A stretch of 64,000 nucleotides of DNA from the NCBI RefSeq assembly GCF_902500215.1, contig NZ_CABVOU010000027.1:124001-188000 (forward strand). Reading direction: 5' to 3'. The DNA is from Halomonas lysinitropha. Its GTDB lineage: Bacteria > Pseudomonadota > Gammaproteobacteria > Pseudomonadales > Halomonadaceae. Shown piece after piece: positions 14,445 to 22,943 of this stretch. Within the stretch, counting starts at the first letter, position 1. Each line of letters starts with the position of its first letter. Under the pieces are notes generated by a model. That model worked only from the letters and a program-made list of their open reading frames with translations, searched no databases and was not told the DNA's origin. The position numbers were made by a program, and so were the translations under genes.

Positions 14445-15494
14445 TCAGGCGCCGCTGGCCGCTCCGCCCACCACGCCGCCCCGCAGGCTGCCTTGGTTGC
14501 CTTTGGCCTTGAGGTGGTCGGCCACGGCATCTTCCGGTGAGCCGGCCATCTCGCGGAACATGCCCATGGAGCCGAGCAGGGCCGACGATTCATAGGGCAC
14601 GAAGACGCGTTCACCGTCCTTGGCCATGGTCGGCAGCACCTTGATGTAGCTCTGGCCGAGCAGGTAGCCGACCACGGTGCGCTTGTTCTCCTCGCTGTCG
14701 CCGATAGCGTTCAGCACCAGCTTGATCGACTCCTGTTCCCCCTGAGCGCGCAGGATAGCCGACTCCTTGTCGCCCTCGGCGTTGAGGATTGACGACTCGC
14801 GCTGGCCCTGGGCCATGGCGATGGCGGCGGACTTTTCCCCCTCGGCCTCGGTCACCGTGGCACGACGCTTGCGCTCGGCGGCCATCTGCAGGCGCATGGC
14901 GGACTCCACCTCCTCGGGCATGGCGATGTCCTGCACTTCAACCCGCGAGATCTTCACGCCCCACTTGGAGGCCGCTTCTTCCATGGCGGCCTGGATCTCG
15001 TTGTTGACCTCGGCCCGGGACTCGAACAGCTTGTCGAGTTCCATCTTGCCGACCACCGAACGCAGGGTCGTCTTGGCCAGCACCTCAACCGCCTGGCTCA
15101 TGTTCTCCACTTCATAGACGGCACGCTTGGGGTCGATGATCTGATAGTAGAGGGCACCATTGATATTTACCGTGACGTTGTCGGTGGTCACCACGGGCTG
15201 GCCGGGGAAGTCCATCACCGTTTCGCGGCGATCGATACGGGTTTCATGGCTGGTGATAGCGTTGTACTCATCGCCCATCTTGCGGTAGCGGATCATGGCG
15301 ATGGCGCGGGGCTGATCGATGAAGGGGACGATGATGTTGATACCGCTCTCCAGCAGCCGATTGAACGACCCCAGGCGTTCGATCACCATCACTTCCGACT
15401 GGCGGACGACCACCAGCCCCTTGGCGATGATCAGGATGCCGATAATGACGACGATCAGGGCGATGATCAGCCCCGGGCTGACGGGAAGGTCCAT
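14445..15494 (-). CDS. SPFH/stomatin-like membrane protein (QmcA type)
   Basis: 349 aa. The ATG at 15494 has a GGAG site. An N-terminal membrane helix (about residues 8-28, IIALIVVIIGILIIAKGLVV) is followed by an SPFH/band-7 domain (about 25-220; VVTTDNVTVNINGALYYQI and LRSVVGKMELDKLFESR) and an Ala/Glu/Arg-rich coiled coil (about 200-270, AEGEKSAAIAMAQGQRESS). It is the partner of the NfeD gene just upstream, the usual stomatin-NfeD pair, thought to organise membrane microdomains or protease access. The Gly/Ala-rich tail is unremarkable. Confidence 0.93.
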   Translation of the reverse strand: MDLPVSPGLIIALIVVIIGILIIAKGLVVVRQSEVMVIERLGSFNRLLESGINIIVPFIDQPRAIAMIRYRKMGDEYNAITSHETRIDRRETVMDFPGQPVVTTDNVTVNINGALYYQIIDPKRAVYEVENMSQAVEVLAKTTLRSVVGKMELDKLFESRAEVNNEIQAAMEEAASKWGVKISRVEVQDIAMPEEVESAMRLQMAAERKRRATVTEAEGEKSAAIAMAQGQRESSILNAEGDKESAILRAQGEQESIKLVLNAIGDSEENKRTVVGYLLGQSYIKVLPTMAKDGERVFVPYESSALLGSMGMFREMAGSPEDAVADHLKAKGNQGSLRGGVVGGAASGA

Positions 15495-15500
15495 TTGGTA

Positions 15501-15995
15501 TTACTCCATGGGGTGGTTGGCGCGAGAATCCGGCGCCGTGGGGTCTAGGCGGACGAGGGCAGTGGTGCCATCGAAGGCCTGAAAGATGACGGGAGTCCCC
15601 GCCGGCAGTTCTGTCTCGCCGCTTCTGTCACCAGAGTCGGTGACGCGCAGGCGATAGAAGTCGCCATTGATCTTGATGCCGCTGGCGCCGTCAAAATCGC
15701 GCTTGAGGGTCGTATAGGTATGGCCTCTCTCGACTCCGGTACCGGTGGTTCCGTAGGCTACCCCGCGTGGCGAGAACCAGGGACGGATCACCCACACTGC
15801 GAGCGGTACGAGAACGCCGGAAAAGACCCCCATGCCCAATAGTTGCCAGGGAAGTGACAGACCCAGTCCGGCCAGTGCAGCGGTCAGGGCCGCAGCGACA
15901 CCCAGTGCCAGCAGTACCAGGCCGCCGGTGGTGAGCTCGGACAGCCCCAGCAGCAGAGCGATGATCAGCCAGACGAGGGCGGGGTTCCAGTCCAT
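15501..15995 (-). CDS. NfeD family membrane protein
   Basis: 164 aa from the ATG at 15995; the frame is open to 16040. Three hydrophobic segments (about residues 6-75) are followed by a soluble beta-rich OB-fold domain (about 95-150, with GASGIKINGDFYRLRV and AGTPVIFQAFDGTTALV). NfeD proteins work with stomatins encoded beside them; the stomatin gene starts six bases after this stop. This is the short form without the ClpP-like protease domain. Confidence 0.9.
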   Translation of the reverse strand: MDWNPALVWLIIALLLGLSELTTGGLVLLALGVAAALTAALAGLGLSLPWQLLGMGVFSGVLVPLAVWVIRPWFSPRGVAYGTTGTGVERGHTYTTLKRDFDGASGIKINGDFYRLRVTDSGDRSGETELPAGTPVIFQAFDGTTALVRLDPTAPDSRANHPME

Positions 15996-16043
15996 GGGGC
16001 GTTCCGTAGCCGGGGCAGAATGAGGGCAAAGGGCCACCATGAG

Positions 16044-16057
16044 GGTAACCGGTTACC
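16044..16057. promoter_or_regulatory. 14-bp perfect palindrome in a divergent promoter region
   Basis: GGTAACCGGTTACC is a perfect palindrome with a central CG, in the 160-bp gap between the divergent NfeD and TRIC-channel genes. Its shape is like LacI/GntR-family operators, but no such regulator is nearby. It is 49 bp upstream of the NfeD start and 99 bp upstream of the channel start. Confidence 0.4.
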
Positions 16058-16156
16058 GTGCAAGGAGCCATGCCTGCCGGTGGCTTCACGTTAAAGCGAC
16101 TGGAATTGGGCTATGCTGTGCGGCCATTCCACGTTGATCCGGGGGGACAAGCGACG

Positions 16157-16909
16157 GTGAGCGGGCTGATCTACTGGCTGGACATGGCGGGCGTGATCGT
16201 CTTCGCCCTCTCGGGGGTGATACTCGCCTGCCGCACGCGGATGGATCCCTTCGGTATGCTGGTGCTGGCGGCGGTGACCGGGATCGGGGGTGGTACCCTG
16301 CGTGACCTGGTGCTGGGGGTACGGCCGGTGTTCTGGGTCAGCGACCCCACCTACCTGTGGGTGATCCTGGTCACGGTGGGGCTGTCGATCCTCGGCTTCC
16401 ATTATATCCATCGCCTCTCGCGGGGCTTCCTGCCGGTGGCGGACGCCTTCGGCCTGGCGCTGTTCACGGTGATCGGGGCCCATAAGGCCCTGATGCTGGA
16501 AGCGCCCGGCGTGGTGGCGGTACTGATGGGCCTGCTGACCGGCGTGGCCGGCGGCATGATCCGCGACGTACTGGCGCGGCGGATTCCGATGGTGCTTCGG
16601 CAGGAGGTCTATGCCACCGCCTCGATTGCCGGTGGCGTGGTCTTCGTGGGCCTGGAGGCCCTCGCCGTGCCGCTGGCTGTCTCCATCGCCACAGCGCTGG
16701 TGGTTACCCTCGGACTGCGGCTCTCGGCGATCCACTGGCACCTTTCCCTGCCGGTGTTCGCCTGGGTGGTGGTCCAGCGGTCACCGACCTCCCAGGGCCA
16801 TGAGGACGACGGGCAGGAGAAGGGGGCGGTGACACCTCCCCGGCCAGCCAAGGCCAGGGTCAAGCTGATTCCGCCGGGCCGAGCCAGGCGAGGGGGGAAG
16901 ACGAAATGA
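16157..16909 (+). CDS. TRIC-like cation channel family protein (UPF0126, YicG-like)
   Basis: 250 aa from a GTG at 16157 preceded by a G-rich ribosome site; the longer frame from 16058 lacks one. Seven hydrophobic segments arranged as two related halves carry the family glycine motifs GGGTLRDLVLG and GGMIRDVLARRIP. Prokaryotic TRIC homologues form trimeric potassium-permeable channels in the inner membrane. The C-terminal 40 residues are polar and basic. It is the only gene in its transcription unit here. Confidence 0.88.
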   Translation: MSGLIYWLDMAGVIVFALSGVILACRTRMDPFGMLVLAAVTGIGGGTLRDLVLGVRPVFWVSDPTYLWVILVTVGLSILGFHYIHRLSRGFLPVADAFGLALFTVIGAHKALMLEAPGVVAVLMGLLTGVAGGMIRDVLARRIPMVLRQEVYATASIAGGVVFVGLEALAVPLAVSIATALVVTLGLRLSAIHWHLSLPVFAWVVVQRSPTSQGHEDDGQEKGAVTPPRPAKARVKLIPPGRARRGGKTK

Positions 16910-17156
16910 ACATCTGCCTGATGGGAGAGGCGCGAACGACGGCCGTGCTTGTGACCTGGATGGTGTTGTTCCTGTCGCGGGTCGGCGTCCATGACCGCGA
17001 GACGAGGATAGTGCCGTCAGAGTGTGGGAGCTCCAACCTGGCCAAGGAAGAGCGCTACAATGGTGCTGGCCACCAGGCTGCTGGGTTAGCCGGATAGATT
17101 CTATACGGGGCAAGCATCTTAACCGCGATCATTCATTAATCCCGGAATTCATGGAT

Positions 17157-18032
17157 CTATGAGGTAGCGCATTGGATTTTTCCTGTTTTTGAGTACTCGG
17201 CAACCTGTGTCCCAAGCTCTTGATAGATGTAGTTGTGAATCGGTGAGAGTGCATTCTGCATCCCTGACACTGCCAAGGAACGATTTATATAAAAAACGTT
17301 TCTTCTTCCATGAAAATTGATTGTATCTCCAAGTCGGATGAAATCGAACCCCGATTTTCTTAGGAGTCGGGGAAGCGTGGGGGCCATCATTGCATACAAA
17401 TGCCTGTTGCCTAAAAGCTCTGCCAGTGAGTAAGCTGCAAGAAATAGGCTGACAAGGATTAACGGGTACGTTTCCTTGGACTTATCTGACGATTCTGGTT
17501 GCTCCAGGCTTGAGTCTTTAGAGTCAATGACATTTGATTTCAGCCTGAAGTTTTTTGAAATGGCCAGCCTGGAAGCTTCACAAATATGTTTTCTCGGGAG
17601 CATGCTAGGGTGCAGCGTAAGGTGAGATATTCCCGCGCTGCCATGTTCTTCCACAGGAAGCTTATTAAGCTCTTCGCTGCCCGGTGCTTGTGTGGTCACG
17701 ATTCTGAAACAGCCGGCCGTCTTTCCTGTGCTTTTGTGAATCAATATGCAGTGTACAGAGGAGTCATCATACTGATCAGACTCTAACTGATGGTTTCTCT
17801 CTTCCATCTGGTAACCAAGCTCTTGAATAAAAACTTCATGGCGAAGTGAAAGCGCTTTTTCTATTTCCTCTTGTGTTGATGCAATCTTGAATTCGAACTC
17901 TCTCATGAATTTTTTCATGAGGTTGTCCTTGAAAGCGGCATTAGTTGGATCCAGGGGCTCTGCAAACTTGGCGATATCCTCTGTGATGGAGGCACTGATG
18001 CTATGCATGGTCCGGTCGCTATGTGGCATCAT
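17157..18032 (-). CDS. PEP-CTERM/exosortase-associated-type N-acyltransferase (FeeM/autoinducer-synthase fold)
   Basis: 291 aa. The ATG at 18032 follows GGAGG and overlaps the stop of the GGDEF-EAL gene (ATGA), so the two are translationally coupled. Family features are SLRHEVFIQELGYQMEE near residue 65, YDDSSVHCILIHKSTGKTAG, ICEASRLAISKNFR, a membrane-like SLFLAAYSLAE segment, and MMAPTLPRLLRKSGF followed by RLGDTINFHGRRNVFYI. This is the acyl-CoA-binding GNAT-like family usually encoded with exosortase/PEP-CTERM genes, none of which occur here. The gene is visibly AT-richer than its neighbours, which suggests acquisition. The product is unknown; a long-chain N-acyl amino acid is a reasonable guess. 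Confidence 0.8.
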   Translation of the reverse strand: MMPHSDRTMHSISASITEDIAKFAEPLDPTNAAFKDNLMKKFMREFEFKIASTQEEIEKALSLRHEVFIQELGYQMEERNHQLESDQYDDSSVHCILIHKSTGKTAGCFRIVTTQAPGSEELNKLPVEEHGSAGISHLTLHPSMLPRKHICEASRLAISKNFRLKSNVIDSKDSSLEQPESSDKSKETYPLILVSLFLAAYSLAELLGNRHLYAMMAPTLPRLLRKSGFDFIRLGDTINFHGRRNVFYINRSLAVSGMQNALSPIHNYIYQELGTQVAEYSKTGKIQCATS

Positions 18033-20902
18033 GGTTTTCCTCCGGGTTGCCAACCAGCCCTGATGAGAGTAGGCATGTCGTCACTGCCGAAAACTTCCGC
18101 AACACTTTTCGGGCGCCCCAAATGAAACCCTTGACCATACGTTATGCCATAAGATTGAAGTAATGGTAGTAGACTTTCCTGATCCACAAACTCGGCGATC
18201 GCCTGCTTGCCGAAGCCGGCGGCAATATCGGCAATGGCTCGGACGATAACACGGCTGTCAGGACTGATTGGAAGGCTACGAATGAAGGAGCCATCGATCT
18301 TGATATAATCCACTGGCAATTGTCCCAGGTAATGAAAGCTGCTGAACCCTACCCCAAAATCGTCTAGTGCTGTCCGACACCCTATCTCGCGGACTGCCTG
18401 CAGCACGCCACGCGCCGTGGAGAAATCGGTGACGGCGGCCGTCTCGGTGACTTCAAGGATGAGATGGTGGGGATCGGCACCGCTGGTAGCCAGTTCGTCG
18501 GCCAGATACTGTTTCAGGCCTTCATCATGCAGGGACTGGCCGGACAGGTTGACCGCCAGGCTGATGCCTCGCTCCTGCAGTTGACTGAGTAGCCGCAGGC
18601 TATGGCGCAGCACCCAGCGGTCGATCTGCACGATCTGGCCGCTGCGCTCCGCTACCGGGATAAAATAGGAAGGAGCCACCAGTCTGCCATCGGAGTCTCG
18701 CATTCGCAGCAGCACCTCGTAGTGCTTCACGTCGCGATCCTCCAGGCGCATGATCGGCTGCACCATCAGCTCGAAGCTGTCTTCTGCCAGGGCGCTGCGC
18801 ACGCGCTCGACCCAGTAGACCCGCTCCTGCAACTCATCCTTGGCATTCTCGGTCCTGGAGAGCAGGTGCCAGTGCTGGATGCCACTCTCCTTGGCCTTGT
18901 ACATGGCGACGTCGGCACTGGCCATCAGGTCGGCCGGCGTAGTGCCGTGAATCGGGAACAGGGCAATGCCGATGCTCGCGGTGACCCGGTGGCGTCGTCC
19001 TGCGGCTGTAAATCCCAGGCTATCGAGCAACTGGCTGATATGCTGGGCAACCTGTATCGCCTGTTCTTCGGATGTATGCTCCAGCAACAGCGAGAACTCG
19101 TCGCCGCCCAGGCGGGCGATCACGCCGCGATGACCCAGGTTCAGCAGTAGAGTTTCGGCCACTTCTTGCAGGAGCCGGTCTCCGACATGGTGGCCGCTGA
19201 GCTCGTTGACTTCCTTGAACTGGTCCAGGTCCAGCAGAAGCACGGCGCCGTGTGACTCACACCACAGAGCCTTATGCAGGGCGTCCTGGAAGTAGCGCCG
19301 ATTGTAGAGCTCGGTCAGCGGATCGCGTTCGGCCAGCCAGGTCAGGCGAGCCTCCGCGACCTTGCGCTCGGTTATGTCCAACCCTACCGAGATCCGCGAC
19401 ATGCTGTCTTCTGTGCTGGACGGCAGGGGGGCATGGTACCAGGCGATGGTGTGGATGTGCTGGTCCGGCGTCTGCAGGGTTCGCTCTTCCTGCTGCGGGG
19501 TATCGAAGGCACCGATTGGAGAAGGGCTGCCGGCATCGAACACATCCACGAAGTGGCGTCCCTGCAGCGAAGGTTCATCCAGGTCAAGCATCGTGAGGGT
19601 ATAGTCGTTGACTAGACTGATTCGCCCGCTGCTGTCCTGGGCGATGATGAACACTCTAGCGGTATCCAGCAGGCTGTTCACGAAGTCCCTCTCCTGGGCC
19701 AATTCCTCGACGCGCTCCGCCAACTGGTCACCGCGTTCCTGGACTTCCTGTTCCAGCATCTCGAGCTGTCGCGAGAGCTCCAGTGTGGTGCCTTCCAGCA
19801 CGTCGATCTCGTCCGGCAGGCGGTGGCGGACAGAGGGAATTGCGCTCCGGACATCCTCGAATCCGCCGCTGGCCAGTGTGGGTAACAAGCCGGCGATCCG
19901 GCGCAGGCGTGACATGGGGCGCAAGAGTATCAGCAACAGCACAAGTTCCGCTGCGATCCAGCCCACCAGGCCAACCCCCAGCAGGATTCGAGTATCCTCG
20001 TTGATGGCTCTGATCTGGCTCGAGATGTCGGATATCAGCAGGAAGTAACCGGTGTTGCGTCGATCCGCGTCCTCGTCCATGCGGACCGCGCTGAGCTCGA
20101 GATGCCGGCCCTGGTGCTGCAGCTGCAGAGGAGCTTGTAGCAAGCCGCTTATGGAACTTAGTCCTGATGCCCGCTGCAGGACGGGTAGGCTCTCCTCCTG
20201 GCGTGTCAGGGCCAACAGAGAGCCATTCCAGGGGGTGAGATGGCGTTTCTCGGAAAGGTCACCGCTTTCCAGCGAGCCGGTCACCATCAGTGCCACTTCG
20301 GCGTTGGAGACCTCTCTGGCCTGGCGGGTCACATCGGCCAATGAGCGGGAGAGCACTACCAGGCCGACGCTTTCACCGCTGACCAGCACTGGAACGGCGG
20401 CATACTGCTGGCAGTCGGTCGTGCAGCGCAGCGCCGTGATGGGCATCTCGGTGTCCATGATCCGCTGCACCCAGGCCTGGATCGGCAACCTGCCCTCCTG
20501 CTGGCTTGAGCCCCAGCGACCCATGGGTCTTCCTCGTGTATCCACCACCAGTATCTCGTCGATGCCAGCCTCGAGCTGCAGGGTCGGCCACTGGGATGCC
20601 AGTGCCTCCTCGACCTCTGCCGCGTTACCTGCCTCGAGGGGCGACCCGAGGCGTGGCGATGCCGCGGCCAGGCCCGCCAGCTGGCGAAGGTTCTCTGCCG
20701 AGCGCTGGAGAGCCAGGCGGATCTCTCGCTGCTGGCGTTCGTGGTGCTGGTTGCGGCTCTCCTGGAACTGGCGGGTCAGGTTGTCATGGCCCAACCAGGT
20801 GAACAGCGCCACGAGACCGACCAGCAGCAGGCTGCTCAGTGCTATGACACGCCATGTCAGGCTGAGTCGGTGACGAGTCCGGAGGGACGCGGGAAGTGTC
20901 AT
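18029..20902 (-). CDS. Membrane sensor diguanylate cyclase/phosphodiesterase (PAS-GGDEF-EAL)
   Basis: 957 aa. Membrane helices lie near residues 18-38 and 300-325 and flank a periplasmic sensory region. A coiled linker and a PAS domain (about 400-520) follow, then GGDEF (about 530-695; RLGGDEF at about 598) and EAL (about 708-945). GGDEF is intact but lacks the RxxD inhibitory site. The EAL signature reads EVL (about 728), with the catalytic residues present: NLSGQSL, EVTETA, ALDDFGVGFSS, YIKIDG and GQGFHLGRP. Both activities are therefore plausible. It lies in an operon after a porin and a small binding protein and before an acyltransferase. Confidence 0.94.
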   Translation of the reverse strand: MTLPASLRTRHRLSLTWRVIALSSLLLVGLVALFTWLGHDNLTRQFQESRNQHHERQQREIRLALQRSAENLRQLAGLAAASPRLGSPLEAGNAAEVEEALASQWPTLQLEAGIDEILVVDTRGRPMGRWGSSQQEGRLPIQAWVQRIMDTEMPITALRCTTDCQQYAAVPVLVSGESVGLVVLSRSLADVTRQAREVSNAEVALMVTGSLESGDLSEKRHLTPWNGSLLALTRQEESLPVLQRASGLSSISGLLQAPLQLQHQGRHLELSAVRMDEDADRRNTGYFLLISDISSQIRAINEDTRILLGVGLVGWIAAELVLLLILLRPMSRLRRIAGLLPTLASGGFEDVRSAIPSVRHRLPDEIDVLEGTTLELSRQLEMLEQEVQERGDQLAERVEELAQERDFVNSLLDTARVFIIAQDSSGRISLVNDYTLTMLDLDEPSLQGRHFVDVFDAGSPSPIGAFDTPQQEERTLQTPDQHIHTIAWYHAPLPSSTEDSMSRISVGLDITERKVAEARLTWLAERDPLTELYNRRYFQDALHKALWCESHGAVLLLDLDQFKEVNELSGHHVGDRLLQEVAETLLLNLGHRGVIARLGGDEFSLLLEHTSEEQAIQVAQHISQLLDSLGFTAAGRRHRVTASIGIALFPIHGTTPADLMASADVAMYKAKESGIQHWHLLSRTENAKDELQERVYWVERVRSALAEDSFELMVQPIMRLEDRDVKHYEVLLRMRDSDGRLVAPSYFIPVAERSGQIVQIDRWVLRHSLRLLSQLQERGISLAVNLSGQSLHDEGLKQYLADELATSGADPHHLILEVTETAAVTDFSTARGVLQAVREIGCRTALDDFGVGFSSFHYLGQLPVDYIKIDGSFIRSLPISPDSRVIVRAIADIAAGFGKQAIAEFVDQESLLPLLQSYGITYGQGFHLGRPKSVAEVFGSDDMPTLIRAGWQPGGKP

Positions 20903-20935
20903 CTCTGCGGTGTCCTGGCTAGGAGCATGGAGACC

Positions 20936-22159
20936 TTAGAAGCGCAACGATAGCTGGAATAGCAACATGTTCCACTTTTGCTCGGTTTCGGAAGCGTCCT
21001 GGTTGTCCTGAGTCGGCAGCCAGGCAGTTCCGTCGACATGGTGATATTCGCCTGCCAGCATGACCCGAGGGTGAGGAGTCCATTGAAGTCCCAGGGTGAT
21101 GTCATCGGCAAATTGTGTGTGTCCAGGGATCGAGCCGCCTGTCCTGGCTGCAAATTTCTTCCCTGAAGGGTCGCTGCGATCATTTACCAAGCTGTCGTAG
21201 CGAACCAGCCATTGCCAGTCATTCTGGAAGCGGCGCGTGTACTGTATGTACCAGCTCTCCCCGTTCCTTTCTGAATCGGCAATGGCATTGAAGCCCTCGA
21301 GCTCCAGCTTCCTGATGGCATATTCGGCGGTCAGGCTCCAGAGTTCCTGATTGTATTGAAACGAGAGAACCCAGGGGTCAAAGTGAAATTTGCCATTTCC
21401 TGGCACACCGGAAGTGGAGTTGTATTCAGCGTTAGCGCTGGCAGCGCTGAGAGCTGTGACGATTCGACCTCCGTCATGCTCATAGCGAATCTGTCCGATA
21501 GCAGACGTGTCGGGGTCAAGGGAGCCAGGAAACCTGTCAAGACCCAGAGTTCGTTCCACATCATCCTCGATGCGTATCTGCCCAAAGCCTGCCTGAAGTC
21601 GCAGAGCGCCGGTGTCGAGCCGCTCCTCGTGGTAGAGCGTGACGCCATCGCCGGCCAGGGCCAATGAGCGAGTTCGGTCAAAGTAGATGGACTGGGGAAG
21701 CAGGATGCTGGGGCGGGTAAAGGCTACATCGCGGGTCTGGTTGTAGAATCCAAAGGGGTTCTTGATCCGGCCGAGTTGGATGCCGAAAGTGCGCTGCTGG
21801 TCGGAAAGCATCTGGTAATCGATCAACCCATAGTCCAGTTTCGGGGTGGCACCGCTGCCATCACCTCCGGCGCGCCGGCTCAGCACCTGAGCCGCCAGTA
21901 GCACGTCTTCATGGGGCCGCAGAGAGGCATTGGCCCCAATCTCGGTGAACTTGAAACTGCCTTCGTCATCACTGCTGGGGCCGAAGAAGTTGTTGTCGTC
22001 GGTGATGATCAATGCCTGGCTCAAGAAGCCGTGCACCTGGAGGGTATCCATTATGCCTTCGTCGCTGCGGGCCTGTGCAGACAAGCCCAGAGTCAGTGCA
22101 GCGGCCATGGCGATGATGGAGCGGGGGTCACTCCATCGAAATGACTTGGACACGATCAT
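20936..22159 (-). CDS. Outer-membrane porin-like beta-barrel protein
   Basis: 407 aa from the ATG at 22159, preceded by AGGGAG. A signal peptide (about residues 1-30, AMAAALTLGLSAQA) is followed by an amphipathic beta-rich body with aromatic girdle residues (YGLIDYQML, LGLQWTPHPRVMLAGEYHH) and a C-terminal phenylalanine (LSLRF), the hallmark of outer-membrane barrels. Substrate unknown. The gene overlaps the 3' end of the small binding-protein gene by 32 bp and precedes the GGDEF-EAL gene by 33 bp, forming one operon. The pairing suggests uptake or sensing of a small solute. Confidence 0.8.
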   Translation of the reverse strand: MIVSKSFRWSDPRSIIAMAAALTLGLSAQARSDEGIMDTLQVHGFLSQALIITDDNNFFGPSSDDEGSFKFTEIGANASLRPHEDVLLAAQVLSRRAGGDGSGATPKLDYGLIDYQMLSDQQRTFGIQLGRIKNPFGFYNQTRDVAFTRPSILLPQSIYFDRTRSLALAGDGVTLYHEERLDTGALRLQAGFGQIRIEDDVERTLGLDRFPGSLDPDTSAIGQIRYEHDGGRIVTALSAASANAEYNSTSGVPGNGKFHFDPWVLSFQYNQELWSLTAEYAIRKLELEGFNAIADSERNGESWYIQYTRRFQNDWQWLVRYDSLVNDRSDPSGKKFAARTGGSIPGHTQFADDITLGLQWTPHPRVMLAGEYHHVDGTAWLPTQDNQDASETEQKWNMLLFQLSLRF

Positions 22160-22577
22160 CCAGATACTCCCTTTCAAGATATCCTAGGGCGCCAGGGGTG
22201 GTGGCGATCCGCTCACGCATTGCCGCCTGGTCGCTAACACGGTTGGGTGCCTGCCCGGTGCCCGAGAACACCATACGATCCCAGGCCAACTGCAGCTGGT
22301 GCGGGTAGACGGCCAGTTGCTCCTTGGCAAAGCGCGCATGCACGGGGTGGCTATTGTCGAGCACAAAGACACGCACGGCCTGTCCCTCGGGCCAGGTGCG
22401 CTGTCTCATGGCGAAGATGGCGCGGGTGGTATCGCGTTTCAGTTGGCGGGTATTCACATCGGGATGTGCCACCAGCAGGATCGGTACCTCCCGGGCAATG
22501 GCCAGTGTACTGGCCAGCGAGAGACTGGCCAGCATCACGGTGGCTATCGCCAGCGCCAGGAGCTTCAGGCGAGGCAT
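22128..22577 (-). CDS. Small periplasmic PstS-like substrate-binding protein
   Basis: 149 aa. A signal peptide (about residues 1-28, LALAIATVMLASLSLASTLA) precedes a single half-sized periplasmic-binding domain. Motifs such as AIFAMRQRTWPEGQAVRVFV, FAKEQLAVYPHQLQLAWDRM and TTPGALGYLEREYL match the phosphate-binding-protein-like family that often stands beside a porin and a GGDEF gene. It has no permease or ATPase partner here, so it probably serves sensing rather than transport. First gene of the operon running down to the acyltransferase. Confidence 0.78.
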   Translation of the reverse strand: MPRLKLLALAIATVMLASLSLASTLAIAREVPILLVAHPDVNTRQLKRDTTRAIFAMRQRTWPEGQAVRVFVLDNSHPVHARFAKEQLAVYPHQLQLAWDRMVFSGTGQAPNRVSDQAAMRERIATTPGALGYLEREYLDDRVQVISME

Positions 22578-22913
22578 TTAGCGCCCCACTCCGGTTGGCT
22601 GACACGGGCGGTTTCTGGCCCCGGCGTGCGGGTCAGGACAAGCGGTAGCATCGGGGGTAATGGTCCCGTTGTCTGATGAACGCCAGATTCATGCGCCATG
22701 CTGGCGCGGCCTGCCTCTCTCGCGTGTATGGGTCGATGACGCCTTCTCCTTTCAGCCGCTGGGGCATTGTTGTCTTGTGTCCGTTGCGTACCAGTGGTTG
22801 CTCGCGAAAGGCACTTGACAAGGGCAACGTGCCATTTCCACTCGGGACATGCTTGTACGCTACATCACTTTAAGGAGATTTACAGGTCGGCGTATCAACG
22901 TATCGGAGAGAAT
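22578..22913. other. Intergenic region without a recognisable gene
   Basis: Upstream of the binding-protein operon and downstream of nhaD, both on the minus strand. It presumably carries the operon promoter, but I cannot place convincing -35/-10 hexamers. A GGAG-type ribosome site lies just before the gene start at 22577. Short frames here have no coding character. A plus-strand TTGACA at 22815 has no matching -10 and no gene to serve. Confidence 0.5.
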
Positions 22914-22934
22914 CCGGCGGCCGATGGCCGCCGG
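22914..22934 (-). terminator. Hairpin after nhaD
   Basis: A perfect 9-bp stem (CCGGCGGCC / GGCCGCCGG) with a 3-base loop begins 10 bp after the nhaD stop. The following minus-strand sequence is only weakly U-rich (ATTCTCTCC), so it is a probable but not ideal intrinsic terminator. Confidence 0.55.
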
Positions 22935-22943
22935 AAAGCTGGG

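Noticed and set aside
16906..17097. 63-aa plus-strand frame after the TRIC-channel gene
   Set aside because: It starts inside the previous stop region, and no homology or ribosome site supports it. The 247-bp convergent gap shows nothing else.
22815..22820. TTGACA as a plus-strand -35 element
   Set aside because: No -10 at 16-18 bp spacing and no plus-strand gene downstream before nhaD, which lies on the other strand.
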